The notes under the pieces are model-generated. The model was not told the DNA's origin and ran no database searches. It was given only the letters and a program-made list of their open reading frames with translations. A stretch of 64,000 nt of DNA from Angiostrongylus vasorum (lineage: Eukaryota; Nematoda; Chromadorea; Rhabditida; Metastrongylidae). The position numbers and the translations under genes were made by a program. The stretch lies in assembly GCA_018806985.1 (NCBI GenBank), contig JADANN010000298.1:248001-312000 (forward strand), read 5' to 3'. How positions within the stretch are numbered: position 1 is the stretch's first letter; the number at the start of each line of letters is the position of its first letter. Shown here piece after piece: positions 12,345 through 25,800 of this stretch.

Positions 12345-12610
12345 GTGCTCTTGGGTACAAACGCTGTCCTTGGTTCCATCCCGCGCCCTGGACTAATTGA
12401 ACCTTTCACCCTTCGCGTGGCGTATTAGTACAAAACTTGTCTAAGGAGAAAAAAGCATTAGCTTGACTCATAAGTGGGCCACCGAAAATCATTTTTTTAG
12501 ACCAAATATGTATTCATTCACCTCCGTAATTTTACAAATGAGATGGAATGCATGCCACATCCTCTAGAAATTTATCAGCGCGAGCGCTCTCTTTCTTAGT
12601 TATTTAATTC
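12345..12610 (+). repeat. SINE family A, old degenerate copy
   Basis: Diverged words in family order: GTGGGCCACCGAAAATCATT, TATGTATTCATTCACCTCCG and ATGGAATGCATGCCACATCC. Confidence 0.6.
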
Positions 12611-12614
12611 TCTT

Positions 12615-13205
12615 CCCTTCTTCAATATTTACATAAATAGAAGGTTGAAGTCGCCGGGGCAAAATCAGATCAATGGATTTGAATAAAAGGCCTGAAAAAA
12701 TTTAATAATCAAGAGACAACATGTTTAAGAACTGTTTAAAAAATGAAGGTTGCCATTTGAAGCAATATTGCCCGCAGCACAGCGAACAGGCATCCTTACC
12801 CGAACACAATTATACTGTGGATTTCAGAACAGTCCACAATGGACCAAAAGCTGTCAGTGAGGATCGATAGATTCTCGAGTTACGGTAATACTCACGTGAG
12901 ATTTTAACTACTTAAATGATACAAAGAGTTGAATGAACGATGTGCTTACCTCTGAACAATCATTGATAAGGACCTTTTAACTAGAAGTTGAGAGTGTCGG
13001 TATAACCACCTAGTAAAGACATGAATCAAGTTTTAATTATGGATCGCGGTAAGAACTATGCGTTCCTAATGGAGATGCCACTTAAATCTTAACGTTTGCG
13101 TCTCGGTGAGCAGAGTGCATTGCTTGGACGTGACAAGAAACAATTGCATCACTTAAGATTAAATGGACACAATTCAATTCATATTTGGAATGTATATATT
13201 ATGTC
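12615..13205. other. no gene recognised
   Basis: No frame or repeat I can support. Confidence 0.4.
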
Positions 13206-13214
13206 ATTTGCATC

Positions 13215-13620
13215 ATCTCGCTAATCGCCGAATGGCTCGAACCCGCGCCAGCAATTCTTCCATTTCCCCCTGTCGCGAACCAAAGTAGCCCAATGGCTTC
13301 TGCTCGCTCTTGGGACTCGTGGAGCATCATATTTTTTTAGGTTCATCGTGAAAAACTCAGACAATCGGGACGGTGGTCTTCTTGCAATACGTTTCACATT
13401 TTGAGCAATCCCAATCACTAACGGTTCTTGTCAATAGGACGTCGTTCATACGCATTATGCATCCGGCCCATCCTATCTTCGTTAGTTTGGTGTAGAGAAC
13501 GGCGGCTTTGATTAGACTATACGGGCTGCTCTTCGCTCTTTGAGATCTTCTTTTATCTCTTTTATTCATTGTTTTGTAAGTTCGGATGTGAGTTGACTGC
13601 TGCCGGTAGCTCATGCGAAT
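13215..13620 (-). mobile_element. RTE-type retrotransposon fragment, C-terminal end
   Basis: The minus strand encodes, across two overlapping frames, the tail of an RTE reverse transcriptase polyprotein: GWAGCIMRMND, then RPPSRLSEFF, then PRASRSHWATLVRDRGKWK and a stop. The frame changes near 13390. The same tail occurs at 24965 (plus) and 35715 (minus), and the endonuclease of the same class is at 62728. A dead 5'-truncated copy. Confidence 0.75.
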
Positions 13621-14029
13621 CCACTTTGGAGTATCGCCTCGAGTGTTCCTGAGAATAGATGTGTCTTGGAGACTTCCGATTCCTCAGTTTTCATAGTGCT
13701 AATGTTAAGTTGTAGAATAAGCTGGTTTATTCCTCTTCAGTATTATCATTAACAATGTCTTCCTATCAAGACCTCTATCGAGGATTCAGATGCAAGTGAG
13801 CGCGTATTGTAAGTGAAGACCGTCATGTATACTCTGCATATATATATCATATATCATATAGTTTTTATATTTCATACTTATCAGCTTTAAATAGAAACGA
13901 AAAGGACCGGCAGATCTTCGAAAACAAGGTAAAAATTTTGTCTTTCTGCGAAGGTAAATTATGATTTTAGGGAACCAACACATATTTTTTTCTCTGCAAG
14001 GCTCTTATTTCAAACACCAAATTGGATGA

Positions 14030-14265
14030 CCTCTAATAGGATACTATAGTGTTCCAGTGGCACACCAAGTCCTCCATACTGTGAGATCGGCAAATAGATA
14101 CCAGAATTGACTGTGTAGATAAGAACACTGATTGGATACAACAACAGGCTTCAGCAAATCAGTGTAAAACCAAATGTGCACCCAATCACCATTACGATAC
14201 TACAACAGGATTCGAAATGCTCAGGTATTAATAAACACCGAACGCTTTAACCTTTTATCGTTATG
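14030..14265 (+). repeat. SINE family A, old degenerate copy
   Basis: Diverged: GATCGGCAAATAGATACCAG, CAGTGTAAAACCAAATGTG and CCCAATCACCATTACGATAC in family A order. Confidence 0.55.
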
Positions 14266-15019
14266 TCTTCTCCTATGTATAATCTCTTGTAACATCGGCG
14301 TGTAATGTGAATTTCACCGAATGATCCCCAGATTCTGCATGATTCGAATCTTGTATAGCGAACAAGTTGAATAATTTAATCATTTAATCACCGAAGAATA
14401 AAGCTTCCCATGTCCTAGTCAAGTAGTATTACTGATTTGTTACAGAGCTCACGTAGGCGTCGCATCTCACCGTTCTTCAGCAGGAGCTGCAGTAGGTGCG
14501 TTCGTCTGTGCTGGGATGGCTTTTTAGCTCAGCTTTCGTTGGTGTTCTTAACTTTTTCGCTAACACCGTCAGCCTGCGCTGATTGTCCTAAATATATGAA
14601 GTGAAAAGTTAAACAAGATTAGATTGACAAAGAAAAAGTAGTAAACAGCATCCCATTAACGTTATCGTTTTTACAGCACTTTGTAATCCTTTTTATAACA
14701 AACGTCCACTTGTAACCCTTGAGATTTCATCATCATTAGTGGTTATATATTACGTTGTATCGACTGGCGAACGATATTATTTTGTACATGAACTAACTAA
14801 ATCCCAGGATTGAAATGGGCAAAATGGAAAGTGTGTTTTTACCCGCACAAGGAAAATCGTTCGCCGATCGAAGAACCAGTTATTTATTTACATTTAACAA
14901 TCGTGTGTGTTTCCTCCTATACGATTGATGAAGGGCATGACTAGGCAGAAAGCGTTGCGTCCAAACAGCTTCGTGCCTACTAACAACCTCTCATCTCCCT
15001 GGGAGTTTAGCAAATAAAT

Positions 15020-15200
15020 ACATGCTAACGCGCACTGAAGGCTCAGCGGTCAAAGACAAGATGGGAATAATACATTCGTGGTCGCTGGTTCGACCACTCG
15101 GGGCAATCAATGTTTCCATCTCTCCGAGTTCAGCAAAGATGGAACTAGAATTCTTTGAGAAAATCTCACTTCGATCTCCAAAGGTCCTCAACTAATTGTT
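15020..15200 (+). repeat. tRNA-like SINE fragment related to family A
   Basis: Head with AAGGCTCAGCGGTCAAAG and a B-box-like GCTGGTTCGACCACTC, joined to a family A core-like CCATCTCTCCGAGTTCAGC. No aminoacyl-stem pairing or tRNA 3' end is visible, so it is not a functional tRNA gene. Confidence 0.5.
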
Positions 15201-15204
15201 GTAT

Positions 15205-16440
15205 AGACGAGAGGGTGTTATAGTAGACAATACCAGGATTACAGGAAAGTCAACTACACCAGCATCCAGCGACATTTGTGAGCAAATTATCAAGTGTCAC
15301 CCTAACCCACATGCAAGTCCGAAGACCTTTTGTGTTACGGATGCGAGACAACGAACGGAACTGAAGATATGTGGTTACCGCTCAGTGCATGAAATCGACT
15401 CATATAAATAAAAAATGTATGACAAAATCGCTCTATTTTTGAAAATCACAATCCTTTGTAGCCAATATAACAGCTAAAAAAAGTATGTGAGCAGCAGAGC
15501 CTAGTAAAATTTGTGAACACTTCACTTAAGACCTTCCATATCACTCCTTGGTAATCATCGTGAGTTCGCCTAGTTAAAAAATCCACTAGACACGACTTTC
15601 TTATCAATCTGACAGGGCACACAGTCGGGGGTTTCTTGCTTTTCTGCACAAAAATATTCTATTTTATTCTATATGTCACCAAGAGTGCTTTTCGAGCCCT
15701 TTTTAGATTGTTGTACTCACGAAAAGCTTCCATGAGAACAAATGCAACTAGGTGAATAGCAAGAAAATTTCTACTTGAAAAACGTCCTACTGTAGCATTA
15801 ATGGAAATGGAATAAAATTTGAGAGTATTTACAAGTGCTTCATAACTCAAACAAACGTGAGGGCCATCTTTTTGCTGCAGTGTCTCACTTGAGAACTAGC
15901 TCGATCTCATTCGAACTCTGCACTCCTCCATGACAGCGTAGTTATTGCAATAAGATTTCCTGTTGACAATTTCGTAAAACAACTCTGCTAAGAAGTTCTA
16001 TCTAATATACTCATTGAACACTTATATATGCCATTATCATCTGCTTTAGCTTGCTCACAACCAATCACCTGCAGGACAATCGGACACAACTCAAAATGAC
16101 AGCGGCGACAACAGCAACAACGTCAACCATTGCTTCGCCTTATTGTCGTCTGAGTTCAAGGTGAATGGAAAGGAACAAGAGCCAACAAATCGGAAATAGG
16201 TGACCGACAATCACTATAGTCATGCTGCAGGCTGGAACTGCTTTTTTCAATAAACGTGCAAGCTTTTGAAAATCTTTGTTCAACGTATTGAGAACTATTA
16301 CATTCTCAACCTATTGTCCGCACTCATACACACGAAGGACGGCTCGTGTAAAACAACAAGACTAGAGGTCATCAACAAGATGACTAAAGGAAGAAAGTCA
16401 TGTTTAATAATAGCGGGAAGCGCTTAATGAATGCACTTAT
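15205..16440. other. no gene recognised
   Basis: Region just downstream of the EGF gene stop codon. Minus-strand frames at 15446-15850 are unassigned. An ACAGC-rich stretch near 16096 is low complexity. Confidence 0.4.
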
Positions 16441-16448
16441 TCACACGA

Positions 16449-16826
16449 TTACCGGCTTGAATCTAATAAATTCAATAGAAGACGACGAACCTTCTTTCTC
16501 ACGACGTTCATTTTTTGCTCCATTGCAACCTTAAGCTTTCGATATCGAATGCTTTCCAAGTGAACAGAGTCGTCGTCTTTTTCCTCACGTAGTCTCCTAA
16601 ATGAGGAGGATCTTTCTTTAAACGGATCCGGCAAGAAGAAAAATGTAGCGAAATGAAAGAGAGAAAAGGATCAAGAAAATGAAGGACGAATAAACCTGGT
16701 AGGAATTTTCGATATGTAATATGATACTACGCCTCACCTTTTAATTATACAACTGAAATAGATCACAAATAGAAGCATAAATGTGCACATCATGGAGAAT
16801 GCAGGAATGACATACTCAGAGTTCTC
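16449..16826 (-). CDS. EGF gene: transmembrane and cytoplasmic exons
   Basis: Exon 16826-16738 encodes ENSEYVIPAF followed by a helix of about 20 hydrophobic residues (SMMCTFMLLFVIYFSCII) and a basic stop-transfer residue. It begins after a CAG acceptor in phase 0 and ends at AAAAG/GTGAGG in phase 2. The last exon starts after TCATTTAG at 16596 and encodes 48 residues rich in R, K, D and E (RLREEKDDDS at its start, VVRKKVRRLLLNLLDSSR at its end), then TAA at 16449-16451. The lengths (89 and 148 nt) keep the frame exactly. This marks the protein as single-pass with a short basic cytoplasmic tail. Confidence 0.85.
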
Positions 16827-19800
16827 CTGAATTCTAGTTTAGAAATGACTGAATTGAGAGCACAGAAATTCTTCACTATTTTCATAGCATAATGTGTTGA
16901 CGAAAGTGTGAGCCATACAGCTGAGAGACAGGCAAAACGAACGACCCAGATATTGTGGTGGTAAACGCGTTAGCCATCGGAAAGGGTAATAGCGCGTTCA
17001 TTCCCTACCGCAAACACCTACGATCCGGAGTTTTGCAAATATCTCAGCATCGATGTGTGAGCCACATAGTGTCCACATCTATTAACTTATGAGAAGTAAA
17101 ATTTGAAAGCAATCTGAAGCAAAAAATAGAACTGAATACACATCCTCCTAAAGGTATTGTTTGATTTATTCGTAAAAATCCTCAGTGGTTTTAATCATTA
17201 CAGGCTATTAAGAGGTATGTGGTCCTGTGGGACAAAGTTCCATAGGTCACGAAGATAAATACGCATTTTATACTTACTGCCCGAAATTGCTTTGCTCAGA
17301 AACATCTGGGCTACATAATATCAGAGTCTCATCGGGGTAGATTTACTTACTTGATACTTGATACTTGAACGACTCGTCCTCACTAGTTGTGCGGGCCCCC
17401 ACCATAATAACCATTTTTCAGAGATTTGCAGGTTAAGCCATTGTGGTTCCCTGGAATCCCGAGGACAGCCTGGCCAAAACCTGCCCCAGGTCGTCACCGC
17501 GACAGGCTGTCGCAGCCCTTGTGGATCAGAGGGGGATTTACCGCCATGCAACCTTGATACAAAGACGGTGGTGGATCCTGGTATTGGTTTACTCTTAGCT
17601 AGGCTTCCTAATGGAAACGCCGGACTCCCTCTCAGCTTGGGAGACCCTGCTGGGAGGATGAATCCTCCCGCTGCACATCGCAGTCCGACACCCAGGAACA
17701 CCTCCCAGCCACGATGAGGCGTTAAGTCGTCGGGAGGAATGCGGTAGAATTAGAGCTTTTTATTTCTTGTTCGTAAAGTTGTTTATAGTTTGGCAATAAA
17801 TCATTAGTGAGTAATTACTTGACAACTTTTTAAATTTTTTACATGACCCGTCATCACGTCTACTGCGCGAATCCCAGCACTTCTTGCATTCGATTGGTTT
17901 CTTCGCGTCCAACATCGATAGTGATCTTCGAGCATTTCGCGTGTTGTTTCAGCTGGTGCTCGTGGATTTCGTATTTTTCTTGTAAATGTCGTAGAATGCA
18001 GGTCGAGCCAACACTCCTTGCAATCTTGCAGATAGCTGTGCTAAGGCGTTCCCACGTGGATTGAAGGAGAACGTTTAGGCGGAGATGAATTAGCGCCTTT
18101 TGCTTCCTGATCGACGGGGTTGCAAACCGCTGCACTGTTCCTGCATCTACTCATTAACTCATTAAAATAAAGACCAAAATTAACAGTTTCGCAATTTGCG
18201 GCTCCAAGAGTATTTGCTTATTGCTTTTAATTTCACGACCATACCTAAGTTATGGCTTTACATTTACTACTGGAAACGGCCTAATCTCCACAAATTGCCG
18301 TCCAGTCGCGATTCGCGTTGTCGTTTTGGCGGTGGCCAATCACCGTTTAGTTATTATTAATGGTGGTTGAACAGCTACGGTAGCTACAGTGCATTTTAAA
18401 GTTTTGAAAGCTTTGGGAGACTTAATTAGCTTAAGCTTTTTAAAGCAAGCTGTTCTCACAAAACGTTGTTAGCGCTTACAAAAAATAAATTAAGAAAGAG
18501 CTTTCCTCGAGGCAATTGAATCTTTTCATCATTTATCGACTAATCTCACACTTTTTCTATCTAGTAGACACTTTGAAATTGTTTGCTTTCCAGAACTCCT
18601 GAGCTTTCATCTCACCTTAATCCACTGCATATTTATTTCGAATGAACTATACTTAAGTTCACAATTACGACCGTGGTATCCAAAACGACAATAACAGGAG
18701 AATTGACGAGTATTCGTTGGATCTTCGTAGCAGTCGCCATTGATGCACATTCGATTCCCTATAAAACGAAATGGTTAGATTTCAACATTCACCATACTGA
18801 AACACTTTTATTTCAAAAGCATGTATGAGGCATTGAGTGAACCTAAAGACAAAGAAACACAATCGAGTCGAGGTCCTCGTACCGTAATTTGCTACTTCAT
18901 AGATTGTTTTCCCTTAAGTATCGTTACGCCAGTGAATGTGAGGTAGGCATGGTTAAAGTACTGTACTCTAGCTGTGAGCAGATTATGTTTTTACCTTAGT
19001 CGACCATTTTAGCCTAAATCACTCAACCAAATGACCCTGGTAAGCTTTGTTGACTTGAATACCTTGATTAATTCGCTAACACTGTTCACCATTCAATTAA
19101 CAAAGTTATTAAGAATAAGATCCATAGTTCGAAGTTTTATGAACATTGGTTGTAACCTACCAACTGCTTGGCAGTAATCGGTGACGTGTTCACAAAGTGT
19201 ACCAAATGTTCCCGGAACGCATTTACAACTGCAGAATGAGCATGATTATTGGGGTTATACGACTTACGGTAAGTAATAACAGCATAATTAAAAACTATTA
19301 AAGTTCATTCTCATGAAAAAAAGCAGATCAGCAATTTTAAACGTGTAGTTGTGCGAAACAACCTGAGAGAACAAGAGGAAAAAATATTACAAAGTCAAAC
19401 CCCTCCTAAAATTCACTCAAAACTTCAACTTTGATTAGATGAAAAACAAAAAGCAGCTGGAGAGTAACAATACTTCAAAACCAACTTTTGTCCAACCTCA
19501 GGATGATTAACCATCATCTATTCCTTCATCGGTGAGCTAACTCGAGGCTAAGATTTCAGCGTCTTCTCATTCATCACGGCCGGATTGATCACAGGCAGTT
19601 GTCCACAGTTGCTCTTTCTTCCAATGTGGGTCTTTGTGATCGCGTCGAGTCGAAAACAAGGGAGAACCGCACGAATAAAGAACTTCACTGAGCAGTGCTC
19701 TTCTATTCAGGACGGTTGTTTTTCGCAGCGTTTGCCTGTCGATAATAACTTGTTTTTTCTCCGAACAGTCCATTCTATAGCAATTGGCACCACTATCAGA

Positions 19801-22800
19801 TAGCATAGAGTGCAACAGTACTTTAACATCCGACTTTCCTTTAATCTTGGTATAAGTAATGAACATGTATTCTTCATGGATAAGCTGACACGAGTGTATT
19901 GCCGAATGAGGTTCTTTATTGGAGTAGCGCTCCACTGGATTCGACTTGATGTGATCACGATGACTGACATCAGAAGAAGGAACAACTGTGGGCAGATACC
20001 TCGGATCAATCCAGCCCTGAGGAATGAGAAGGCACGAAAAACTTAGCCGAGTAAAGTTTTTTTGTCAACCTCATTTTGTCTTTTTAATTGAAGAAAGCAC
20101 TTTAAAAAATATTTAGATAAAAAATGGTTTACTCGTAGTCGAACGGTGATTTTGCGATGCATAGAGCACCATTCATGCAGAGATGATTGTGACATGCATC
20201 TTCCGGTGTTCGACAATACGGTGCCATGAAACCGGGCTCACATACGCATCTAGAATCCTCTATCATCACACGAACACTAGTATTTCTAACCATAATGTCA
20301 CTCTGATATTTGTAAAACTCCGGCCCTCTGGTGTCTACGGTGGAGAACGAGCACGCTATCATCCCTTCAGGGGGCTAACGCGTTCACCACCACACCATGC
20401 TGGGCTTTCGTTTCGCCTGTCTCTCAGCCGTGTTATTGACCAGGCGTTATCAGTAATCACCCGTCAACGGGATTGATCTGGGGAGCACAAATCGGCATGA
20501 ACAAAGTTAAGCTGAAGCATAAATCACAATGTCAATTTTTAGTTAAAAAAATTTTTAAAAAATTGGACAAAAAATTGACGACGTTATGACTAGTATTTCT
20601 ATCCAAATAAATCTCATTGGTAAAGAATACCAGTTCTATACAAGTCGTTTCATCGCGGCAAAACTATTTGATACACCTAGTGGATGGATATCATTCAGTA
20701 AATTGGCCGGTAAGCAAAGGTGAATGTTACAAAGCTTCACATTGGCCTTTGTTCACAGTCTGTGGGCTGTGGATAACTTAAACCTCTTGCGGTACGCTGA
20801 GTGGAATTAAGAGGAAGGAAGAAAATCATTGGTCTTTCAGCATGTCGCACTGTGCTACGTCATATATTGCAGCTCGTAGTTGATGAAATCATTCATCTCT
20901 GGTTAAATGAACCTCGTTGCTCAATGAAAGTAGATAAGCACTAGATGCCTTTGTTTTTCTTATTCTTTTTTCATTTTCTCAAATTGGGAAGTGCTAGGGT
21001 AAAAAAGTGGAACAATGGGCATAACATTAGGAGATGTGTAAAGAACATTGTTATTAACAACATACAAGTGCAACAACTAAATTGTCACGAGAGCAGTGTT
21101 CGGGCTTCTTTATGAATCTAATCAAGGAAAATTGTAGCAGGTACTACATATATTTCATCAGAACCTCAAAACGACCTCTTCCTTCCTTCACTGTACGTTT
21201 AGTGTATGATATGAGCAAATGGTTTGTCATAAACAGGTAGAGTTACAGTGTAAAAGTACTTCGTTCATTTCTACGCCTTTAAAAAGACGATAGATATGAT
21301 TAATGGGTGTTCGAATTCACCTGAAGCCATCGCGTTTCTCTTCATCGCTACAAAGCTGTAGAATATCACCTTGGTCGCCGTGTTCACATGCCAGGCACTC
21401 ACCGTGATTGCAAGGATTATTTGCTCGCGAACAGTTACCGGTACCGGTGTACACGCATTTAGTTTCTATAATACATTACATTTAACAGTATTTTTTTGTA
21501 ACGCTTACGTTTTTTGTAGAATCTGAAGAATTGCACATTCCGTTTGTTTGATAGCAGACATTAACAAATTGGGAATGTGTAGAAATATTTCCATCTTCAG
21601 TGCTATTTCGCGAACTGAACAGGTTTTTTTTGCGCTAGAATTCTGAGACGACCTTTCGAAAATTTCCTCAGATTCCTACATGGAAGGTGTTAGCTAGCAA
21701 CCCGTCTCTGTGGATTAGACGTGAGCTATCCCTCTTTTAAATTCCATTTCTTATAAGACAGCAGCCAATCCTTGACAAAGTACTTGCATGAGTTCATGCT
21801 CTACATACGAATGTTGGGCTCTTTCCCCGTCTCGGTAATCTTGCTAGCAGGATGAATCCTACTGTGTATTTTGCAGTTCGCCGTTTATGATGCTAACTGG
21901 TCAAACATTTTTACTGTTTTTTTTTCTTTAGGGTGCCTACCAGCTGTGTTTTTTTCGTCGATGCCATTGGCCATTCCACATAAACAACGGTAGTTTTGTG
22001 CTGATAGTTCGCCTTTCACTTCCAGCTCGTCAGGAATCTACAATTCTTACAAAAATAATAAACAAATAAACTCTGCTAACCTGTGTATTTGGCAACTGTG
22101 TACTGTAAAGCACTAAAAATTATCTTTTTATTTATACTGCAGGTCTACTTGGGAACCTGGGAAGGTACAAATATGATTCAGCCGGTGTAGGAGGTTCCAA
22201 TTGCATTACTATTGAAATCGAAAAAAAAATGGAACTGCTCCATGTAAACTCTTTATTTACTGCCTATTATAATTTTTCACGGCGGGTATTACGTGTGATA
22301 CAACCACAATGATGCTGAGATATTTGCAAAACTCCGGACCGCAGGTGTCTGCGGTGGGCAACGAACGCGCTGTTACCGTTTCCAGAGGGTAAAGCGTTCA
22401 CCACCACACTATGCAGATTCTTCGCTTCGCCTGTCTCTCAGCTAGTTCTATCGATCAATGCCATCAGCAATTACCCATTAACGGGATTGATCAGGGAACC
22501 CAAATCGGCAACGAACCCAGTTAAGCTGAAGCTGCTGTCGAAATTGCAATGATAACTTTGTGCTCTATATTTGAACTAGAACTGCTCTATATTTTCTCAC
22601 CGCTATACATTCTGACATTTTTCCACATGGATTTCTTGCGCAAGGATCATACACTTCGCAGTTCTCGCCCACATATCCACGATGACAGCTAAATGAGTGT
22701 TTATTACGTTAACATTGAGAAGCAAGAAAGAAATGCAAGCAAAATGATGTTTGAGTTTTCACTATAAGTGCCGACAAAAAAATAGGGAAGCTAATGGAAC

Positions 22801-25800
22801 TATGTCTCTAACCAAACTTCAAGCGCAGATATTTACTGGCTCAGATATAGCACTAAAGTTGGCAGCGGCACTGCCGTGTGCTCTACTTCTACGTACTCGC
22901 ATAATGGGATCCCTTCTGGTGCTATGCAGATGCCGTTCAGCAGACTGGTGCAGCGATTCTCACGCGTTGCTCCTCGTTCCTTTTCGACGGCTGTCGGGTC
23001 ACACGCATCCTTTCGATGGTACTGAGGAAAAAAGTGTACAAAATAGTAACGAGTATAATAGTAAGCAGTGTTTAACTTCCCCTAAAAATAATATTTAGTC
23101 TTTCCACATTTTGCAAACACAAAGGACTACCGAGTTTCTCTGAATCTCTAACAGTGATAGAGGCTAAAGAAGAAACAGTTGAGCATCTAGGAAAGTACAG
23201 GATTCATCAATCATAAAGTGTTTAAAGCCATGACATCGAACCTCACAGAAACGTCCACTATCCGCACCTTTACATTCACAAAATGGAACCAGATACAACT
23301 TTCCCGATTCGACTAAAATTCAAAGTATTTAAAAGAGTGCATGCATCTATTTTTTATTAGGAGTTCGTAACTACTGGCTTAATACCGTAACTTGAGAACA
23401 TCGTTACCCTCAAAGGGTGAAAGGAAGTAAGGAAGAAAATGATTGTACAAGTTTGTTACACAATATTATAGAAGGACTTAAGACTAGTGTGTATATTTTT
23501 CCCTCGTTAAGCAAGTCACGTACATTTTTTCCACTCGAACATTGCACTTCCCTTCGTGATAGCACCATCCGTTACCAAGAACGCTTTCTACATTGCAACG
23601 CTTTCCGTCGAACTTCACGCAAGATTCTTCAATCATTAATAAGTCCTTCAAATCTGTATCTTTCAATCTGGAACACTAGTGGCTATGAACGTAAACTTCA
23701 AAATGCAAGTAAATGTTGAGATGTTAGGTGAATTATATAGATGATATAGCTGCGTTGAAGCGATACATTGGTGGCCACCACAAGTTAATGAACAGCCAAA
23801 ATATGCATCCAATCACCTCTAACGACGCTTGATAAAGTCGATTGCATTGCGCACCTCAAGGTTTTACCAACTTCAAAAGTTCTATCCTTTTTACTTTATT
23901 GGAAATTATGCTTGTTGATATCTAAGAATAATTTCATTATCTACCGAAGATTCATAAACATACCCCATGTCCACAATTAGGTGGGAAATAAATAGGGGAT
24001 TCGGCACCAATCACTTCTTTACTGACGCTTCATGCGGTCTACACTATTCTTATTATCGCAAAGTGATTAAGTGTATATCTGTCTTATAGGATACCTTACA
24101 GGGGTTTACTGGTGCATTGTGGCAGATTATCTTACCAGAGAAGGGCGGTAGCAATTTGCCAATATTGGAGGGAATAAGGAGCTTTTTTCCACGCGATGTG
24201 ACGCCAATCCTGCGATCACGTGTATTGCAGACACTTATAGCCACTTCGCCATACGATAGCAATTTTGCAAATTACTGTAACGATGCATCAAGAAAGATCC
24301 CCCTGGATCGATCACCTTCAATTGATCTAATCATTGCGTGAAACTTTAAAATTTATTCTATGTGATCTATGTTCACGTCTATCTTTCGATTCGTCTTCTC
24401 GCATTCGTCACCCACGAACGTCTTCGAGCTTTCCACGTGTGGATTTGGCTGCTGATTGAGGATTGTTGTTTTCTTCGTTAATGTCTGTTAATCATGGTCG
24501 AGTCGATTCTCATCAAAACGTTCAAATCACGGGATAGCTGTGCTAGCGCGATCCCGAGCGGAGTTGAAGGAGTTACGTTTGGCCCATATAAGTCTGGTAC
24601 CAAGTTCCTCACCCCGGAAAGGTCGGAGGCTTCTCAAGCATTAAGCAATAAGGAAACCAATGAGCAGCGTGCTCGTGATTCTAGAGTCATGCAATGCCTC
24701 CACTTGTTTCAACGACACATAAGACTCCTCGGTTCTGCCATATCACACGTCATTTTTTACTGTGGCGAAAAAAATGGCATTGGGTAAGTTGCTCAACAAT
24801 TCCGTAGGAGAATGTACATCCAGAGGTTCTGAGTGTAAAAATTGACGTCGGGGATGACCCAAACCACTCTCGTGTACTTCCTATTCTTCAATACTGCTCA
24901 TGGAAGGGGTAAGTTATCAGCATAAATTAGAAGAAGTATTCTACCGCTAAAAGTCCAGAAGAAAGGTCTGATGCTCAACGAGTTCCTAGAGCGAGCAGAA
25001 CCCATTGGGCGACTCTAGTACGCCACAAGGAAAAGTGGAAGATTCACTGGCGCCCGATCGAGTCACTCGACGATCAACAGGACTATACGTGATGGACACA
25101 ATGGGACCGCTACTTACCTATGTTCAAACCCTTAACCTCACACCCAGCCACCGCCCGGGGAGAGCTTCGTAGCCTCGCGCCAAAGCCATTTGAAATCTTG
25201 CACATACCGGAGATTCATAGAACAAGTACATCCACATGTTTTTTCGTAACTAAGCTTTCCTTTTAAAAAAATACCTCTTGTGAGAGTGAATTTTTTAAAG
25301 GGCCAACTGATGGTACCAAAAATTCTTTCCTGACCCCCACTTTCATTCACGTACTTGTTCGCCATATTCATAAACCATCCATAAAAACTGCCTGATTCTT
25401 TACATGGAATAAATTCCGACTTTTTCATCACTTGTTTCAATCCTTTCGCAGTGATCTCCTAAACATTAATGGTCACTTTCGCTCTTTTTTTCCCGAAGTC
25501 TACGACAGGAAAAAAAACTGTTACAAGCCTTCCATAGCATTGATTGAGATTTGTTTTACAAAATAACTACTCAGATATAAAATTACGAGAAAATATTCGT
25601 TTATGATGGTTCGATATGCTATGAAACAGCCACTTGCGAATCGTGCGGTTGCGAACTGCAACTCGAGGAAACAAAAAAATGTGTAGTTATGGAATGGTGG
25701 GATAAATATTACGAGTTCTTGATTACACCAAAGCCATGTCGAATATTAGAAGTCATACGACCCTGAACTCTGGACGGAAAAGATTTCCATCGTGGAAACG

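Noticed and set aside
14460..14590. possible terminal exon after an ATTTAG acceptor on the minus strand
   Set aside because: A single isolated stretch with no partner exon; not enough to call.
15030..15110. possible tRNA gene (A and B boxes with GGTTCGA)
   Set aside because: No acceptor stem or cloverleaf pairing, and it is joined to the SINE core; better explained as a SINE head.
16096..16166. plus-strand ATG with Ala/Thr-rich frame before GTGAAT
   Set aside because: Low-complexity ACA/GCG repeats; no further exon seen.
17321..17717. 126- and 119-codon frames on opposite strands
   Set aside because: They lie exactly within repeat family E; other copies of the family are not open.
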